This document shows positions 59,058 through 64,000 of a stretch of 64,000 nt of DNA, piece after piece (the first letter of the stretch is position 1; the number at the start of each line of letters is the position of its first letter). The stretch lies in contig CM037833.1 in NCBI GenBank assembly GCA_021234535.1, positions 27,017,392 to 27,081,391 on the forward strand, in the 5' to 3' direction. The translations under genes and the position numbers were made by a program. Below the pieces are notes generated by a model, which made no database searches, was not told where the DNA came from, and saw only the letters and a list, made by a program, of their open reading frames with translations. The DNA is from Stichopus chloronotus. Taxonomy: Eukaryota; Echinodermata; Holothuroidea; Aspidochirotida; Stichopodidae.

Positions 59058-59639
59058 AAGGCAAACAAATCTACAACCATAGAGTGTGACACTGTAACAA
59101 AGGAAAAGGAATCGTGTCTTCTCAATCCTTGTGTATTTTGAAGAATGCTTTGCTGGTGAGAGATCACCAGATCAGTTAAGAAAATATCAAGTATCAGATA
59201 CAGATATCCGTCTTCGTTTGGGTTAAAAATACAACAGACGATCGCGAAATCCGTAAGGAAGTATTTCAGGTGACAGCCGAGCACTGTAAAAGTGTTGCTC
59301 ACAGTAGGATAGCCATGATTCCCGAGGACTCACTAGTTTATGGAGGTCTTCCGATGGATAGAAGCATCGTTGCTTGGCTGACGCTTGACTGACAGTGGAC
59401 ACGAGCAACCAAATCCGTAACTTACACGTACACGTCAATACCCCGTGTTCGACCTCTAAGACACAAAACCACTCAATCAGCAGTGCGTCTTGTTCAAATG
59501 TGCAGGCGTTAAGAGACTACACGGACATGTCCGACTCACAAGACAGCAAAACTCGTTAGTCCTCTCTCATTAACAGCGCTGACGTCAAAAGAATACACGG
59601 TGTACGATGTCCGAGACACTAACCTTAAAATAAGGCGCA
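59058..59639. other. No gene seen
   Basis: It may include more Gypsy-derived sequence but I could not recognise motifs. Confidence 0.4.
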
Positions 59640-60010
59640 TGCGGCAACTTCATGTAAACGATGGGTCCGATAACCATGAACAAACGGCACTCAACAAGTC
59701 CTGTAGATAAACTGTACCAGCTTATGGTAAACAAATGACACCCGGAAAGTCTGATAGATAAACATTCACCAACGTTGAACAAACGATCCCAGGCAAGGCT
59801 TATCGGTTAACTGTAGAAGCCAACGATATGCCAACGGCACTTGATCGGCTAGTCGTCCTATCGATAACGGCTCCTATCGATAAACTGTATCATCCGATCC
59901 ACCGTTGAGCAAACGGCACACGACGCGGTACCAACTAACGACGAAACGAGTCATCGGCAAGTCATATCAGTGAACTGCAACCGCTAACGATGAACAAAGT
60001 TAACTGTGGT
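59640..60010. repeat. Diverged minisatellite, period about 50-80 bases
   Basis: Variants of GAACAAACGGCACT, GATAAACTGTA and CCAACGATGAACAAA recur at least five times with changing spacing. It is non-coding. Confidence 0.65.
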
Positions 60011-60501
60011 CCAGTCCTCTTGGCACGATACACGTCAGTGGATTCTCTTGTGTCTGCCTCCTCTTCATCTGCTTTGTCCTCTTCTGCCTTCCTTCGTCTT
60101 ATTCTACAATCCTGATCCTCTCCCTCCGTCAGAATCAGGATACTACATTTCCGTGAGCGCGCTCGTTACTTTTATATAATCTTGTTCCGGTCACGTTGCT
60201 ATACCCTGGTGGCAAATCTCCTCGACAAGTCTAGGGAAATCAGCAATTTTTAGGTTCCCAACAAAAGTTGCAACCACACTTTAGTTTTGTTGCTTTCATT
60301 CAACACCCAGAGGCGCGTCCTAGGTCACTTATGCCCCGGTCACACTATAGCAAATCGCGTACTGCGACTGCTTGCAACTTGGTTATTTTGAAAATGTTTG
60401 CCACATCTCCGCACGGACTGCCTCGAGTTGCAAGCAGTTTGCGACTGTTTACATAGGTTGCAGACGAGTCGCTAGTTCCTTTATGTGCTCTGGTGCACAC
60501 C

Positions 60502-61407
60502 CAGGCCCGTAGTCAGCCCATGTGGAGGAGTGGGTCTTTCTTCCAAGATGTGGGCCTTTTTCCAAATACGGAAACGGCTGGCGAGTGCCGTAAGCATGCA
60601 GTTGCTGGGGTTCCGGGGACATTTTCTCGGGGTGATTTTTTAAATCAGCAGATTTAAGGCAATCTGGAGCATTTTATAGAACTACAAAAGACCTTCTGTC
60701 GTAGACAATTTACATAAAAAGTAGACACAGGGACGTAGCCAGGAATATGTCAAGGAGGTGCGAACTCTGGAAGACTATCTAAGCGGAGCGCCACCATCGG
60801 TTGGCGCGGAGCCATCGGTTGAGTTTTACAAACCCCACAGATGGCCGGAAATAGCCCTTCCCAAGTCTTTTCAGTTGCGGTTTGAACAGGGCTTAAAATG
60901 TACCGACTGCATCCGATCGACTACAATTGAACATATGTAATCCGGCCCGGCGACGGCTTGCGACACAACTGAACACTAGTCGTGGAACCGGTCACACCGC
61001 CACGACCACAGCAGAAGCGGTGGGTGGTCGTCGTGTCGCAGGTTGTCATGACAGTGTGTCCCGGGTTTTGTATTGTATCTAGTTCAATGATATACACGGC
61101 CACCATGACATAACCATGCACGCATGCGCATTTCTGAGCTTATTATCTCATCACCCCACATAGTATATGTATACGGAGATGAGATATTGTGGTCAGTTTG
61201 GGCCTGGATACATTTTATGACATAAGTGGAAAGGTTTTATCTTTCTGCTAAAGTGAACGGAAATTCGGCCTCAATATGCCAAGATAAAAAACATTTCATA
61301 GCTGACGCTTCAAACACAGGGCTGGAAAATGGACCTCCCTCAGTGGGGGTAGGTAGTTCGAACGCCCCTCCCCTTCCCCCTTCCCCCTCCCCCTGGATAC
61401 GGGTCTG
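60502..61407. mobile_element. Non-autonomous DNA element, CAGGCCCGTAG ends (copy 2)
   Basis: The 906-bp sequence starts CAGGCCCGTAGTCAG and ends CTGGATACGGGTCTG, imperfect inverted ends. It follows the element at 3,520-4,415 closely over both outer parts (for example CTTCTGTCGTAGACAATTTA), while the central part (about 60,895-61,065) differs and holds a CACGACCAC/GTGGTCGTCGTG inverted repeat. No transposase frame. Confidence 0.78.
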
Positions 61408-61763
61408 GCATCGGAGCACATGAAGCAACTGCTTGCAACTAGAAATACCTTGTAACTGGTTGCAGTCTATTCGCCGATGTGATACAACAATTCTGCGATC
61501 TACTGCACTTATCGCCGAACATTCCCAACACGATCTGCTTATAACTAGCAACTATACTACAGAATGCGATAGTATCATATTGTGCGGTGCCATGCGGCGT
61601 CGTACGGCGCTGCACTGCGAACATTCGACAGCAAGCACAGTACGGAGAACATCTTTTACCTCCCTAAAAACTGGTCCAAACGCCGCTTGCGTGCGAACGT
61701 GCTGCGAACGTACTGCGAACATGCGCAATTCGACTCAGCAGCTACTGCAAACTATTCGCACGT

Positions 61764-61782
61764 CCCCCCCCCCCCCCCCCCC
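61764..61782. repeat. Poly-C tract
   Basis: Nineteen consecutive C residues. Confidence 0.97.
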
Positions 61783-61925
61783 ACACCAACGTACTCTCTA
61801 CCGCGCCTGATTGAAACCGGCTGCAAACAAGTCACAACACGTTTGCAGCACGACGCAGCACGGCGACTGCACACACGGATTCCAACTATTTATAGAAGCT
61901 TAGGACCGGGTTCCAGTGCCTTCCG

Positions 61926-62400
61926 GAACGTTGTGTCTTTTTGGTCAGCCTTGAGGTGAGAACGTGCACCATTTCATGGAATAACTCGGGATTAATCCTC
62001 ATGAATCCTACGAAGTCACCATGAGATTCTCTTTCAAGCTCCGCCATGAGGTTATCATACTGAACAAAGATAATTCTTCTTGATACTCAAGGTCTCACAT
62101 TCTACTCCTGTGGATTCGCTGTCGGTAGTGGTACATTGCAGGTAGTATGCCACCTTGTAGAAGTCTATTTTCTTCCTCTTCTCTGATTGTATCGATGTAT
62201 GGATCTATATTATCAATATCCATGGTTCTATGGCGATGTTATTGATGCTTTACCTTGAGTTGGATTTTATTGGGTGCCTCCAGCAGCGGTGCCGGTTTTA
62301 TACACTTTTGGGTATGTCTGACTGCAAGCATGGGCCGATAGTAGCAGTATATCGCAAAACGATCATAGTAGATCGTCGAACAGTCTGCATACGTTGCATG
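61926..62400. other. No gene seen
   Basis: Nothing beyond short frames. Confidence 0.4.
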
Positions 62401-63900
62401 CCCCGTAATACCGAAGACCGAAGACCTCTAAAACGAAGACCGAAGACCAAAAACCCGTTCAAATGAAGAGCAACTAAACAAAGAGACATACACTGTTCTG
62501 CAAAACTGCCAAACACAGAGTCAATAAACGTATCCCGTTTCTGGGAGAGTCTTCGTTTTCCGGTCTTCCTTTTAGAGATTTGCAATATTACTAAAATCTC
62601 TAAAACAAAGACCGAAAAACGAAGACCCTATCGATATGTCAACCAAAGCATTATTTAACCGACTTCCATTATCGACGACGCTCAAATAAGTATTTTTCTT
62701 GCAGTTTAATTGCAGTTTAACCCATCTTGATGTTAATACCAGCAAGGGAATACATCAAGCCGTTCGTTAGTAAAATGGATTCTTAACTTCGAAGCAATAC
62801 AATGCAAATCCCAGCCCGTTTATCAAATTTAAGGCTCAAAACTGTACGTGAACAACGATTTTAACCCTATTTTCTATGCGTTATGTTTATTTCTTGCTTT
62901 AGAAACGGGTCTTCGTTTGCCGGTCTTCCTTACAGAGATTTGCAATATTACTAAAATCTCTAAAACAAAGACCGAAAAACGAAGACCCTATCGATATGTC
63001 AACCAAAGCATTATTTAACCGACTTCCATTATCGACGACGCTCAAATAAGTATTTTTCTTGCAGTTTAATTGCAGTTTAACCCATCTTGATGTTAATACC
63101 AGCAAGGGAATACATCAAGCCGTTCGTTAGTAAAATGGATTCTTAACTTCGAAGCAATACAATGCAAATCCCAGCCCGTTTATCAAATTTAAGGCTCAAA
63201 ACTGTACGTGAACAACGATTTTAACCCTATTTTCTATGCGTTATGTTTATTTCTTGCTTTAGAAACGGGTCTTCGTTTGCCGGTCTTCCTTACAGAGATT
63301 TGCAATATTACTAAAATCTATAAAACGAAGACCGAAAAACGAAGACCCTATCGATATATCAACCAAAGCATTATTTAACCGACTTCCATTATCGGTGGCG
63401 CTCAAATAAGTATTTTTCTTGCAGTTTAATTAAGTTTAACCTATCTTGATGTTCATACCAGCAAAGGAATACATCAAGCCGTTCGTTAGTAAAATGTATT
63501 ATTAACTTCAAATACCGACAATGCACCGTACATCCCGACCCATTTATCAAATTCAATGTTCAAAAACGTACGTGAACAAAGATTTTAACCCTATTTTCTA
63601 TGCGTTATGTTTATTTCTTGTTTTAGATACGGGTCTTCTTTTTCCGGTCTTCCTTACAGAGATTTGCAATATTACTAAAATCTCTAAAACAAAGACCGAA
63701 AAACGAAGACCTTATCGATATATCAACCAAAGCATTATTTAACCGACTTCTATTATCGGCGACGCTGAAATAAGTATTTTTCTTGCAGTTTAATTAAGTT
63801 TAACGTATGTTGATGTTTACACCCCAGCAAGGAAACACATCAAGCCGTTCGTTAGTAAAATGCATTATTAACTTCAAATACAATGCACCGTAAATCCCGA
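62401..63900. repeat. 360-bp satellite with internal hairpin
   Basis: Units begin at about 62,545, 62,905, 63,265 and 63,629. The units 62,581-62,940 and 62,941-63,300 are identical over 360 bases as far as I can compare them by eye; the third and fourth carry scattered changes and small indels. Each unit contains an inverted repeat of roughly 35-base arms (GGTCTTCG...AGAGATTT and AAATCTCT...CGAAGACC) around a short CAATATTACT loop. A simpler version with CCGAAGACC repeats lies at 62,408-62,455. Non-coding. Confidence 0.92.
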
Positions 63901-64000
63901 CCCGTTTATCAAATATATATGTATATAATTCCACCTTGATCAGCGCATTATAAGGTTAAAAAAAGTACTCGAACACACATTTTGAGAGGATGCTGTTATC
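63901..64000. other. No feature seen
   Basis: End of the window; AT-rich sequence without a recognisable feature. Confidence 0.4.

Larger units (their letters stand above)
60343..61925. repeat. CG-rich repeat split by a nested element
   Basis: The flanks 60,335-60,500 and 61,408-61,920 share words such as GCGACTGCTTGCAACTT, GCAACTGCTTGCAACTA and GAGTTGCAAGCAGTTTGCGAC in both orientations. This suggests one element with subterminal repeats that was split by the insertion at 60,502-61,407. The ends (CCCCGGTCACACTATAG and CTTAGGACCGGG) may be a decayed terminal inverted repeat. The superfamily is unknown. Confidence 0.45.

Noticed and set aside
58654..59302. Proline-rich frames on both strands
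   Set aside because: They lie mostly within the hAT-type element and its C-rich tracts; no homology or splice support.
61433..61959. Two 125-codon frames
   Set aside because: They run through a poly-C tract and repeat words of the outer CG-rich element.
62401..63900. CRISPR-like regularity of repeats
   Set aside because: The units are 360 bases with no short repeat-spacer pattern and the genome is animal; it is a satellite.

Overview
This is a non-coding-rich animal genomic window with split genes, GT-AG splice signals, microsatellites and many decayed transposable elements. The immunoglobulin/receptor-kinase gene family, a SAMD3-like gene, Penelope, Tx1-like, BEL/Pao and Gypsy relics, hAT-type short elements and GACCTTTGACC-type repeats suggest a marine deuterostome. 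An echinoderm, perhaps a sea cucumber, is my best guess, but this is inference and no marker gene settles it.

1-15,320: three diverged copies (A 1-5,751; B 5,752-8,757; C about 11,410-14,450) of one segmental repeat lie in tandem. Because they are copies of each other they act as built-in empty-site controls. A holds a TTA microsatellite, an extra internal 668-bp duplication and an 896-bp element with CAGGCCCGTAGCCAG ends. C holds a 528-bp element with 26-bp inverted ends and a mirrored 16-bp minisatellite. A broken, 5'-truncated Penelope-like retroelement sits between B and C. Each copy also keeps a minus-strand membrane-segment reading frame, so the repeat may be a duplicated gene piece. 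An AGGTCA-rich repeat array follows.

17,100-26,100 (minus strand): a receptor tyrosine kinase-type gene with a signal peptide, four immunoglobulin exons, a transmembrane exon, juxtamembrane exons and kinase C-lobe exons. Each of the four Ig exons carries a frameshift or stop codon and the kinase core with the catalytic loop was not found, so it reads as a pseudogene. A paralogous first exon on the plus strand at 47,364-47,715 is intact.

28,450-44,704: an unrecognised but convincing minus-strand exon, a tRNA-derived SINE, then plus-strand exons of a SAMD3-like gene (33,742-36,659), further low-confidence exons, repeats and a possible SAM-domain exon.

48,800-58,300: retroelement graveyard. 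It has a BEL/Pao integrase region (minus), a Tx1-like LINE (minus) that lost its reverse transcriptase core and amplified the deletion scar as three 52-bp repeats, and a Gypsy RT fragment (plus) lying next to a hAT-type short element with a perfect 8-bp target duplication.

59,600-64,000: diverged minisatellite, a second CAGGCCCGTAG element nested in another repeat, and a 360-bp satellite whose first two units are identical and each contain a long hairpin.
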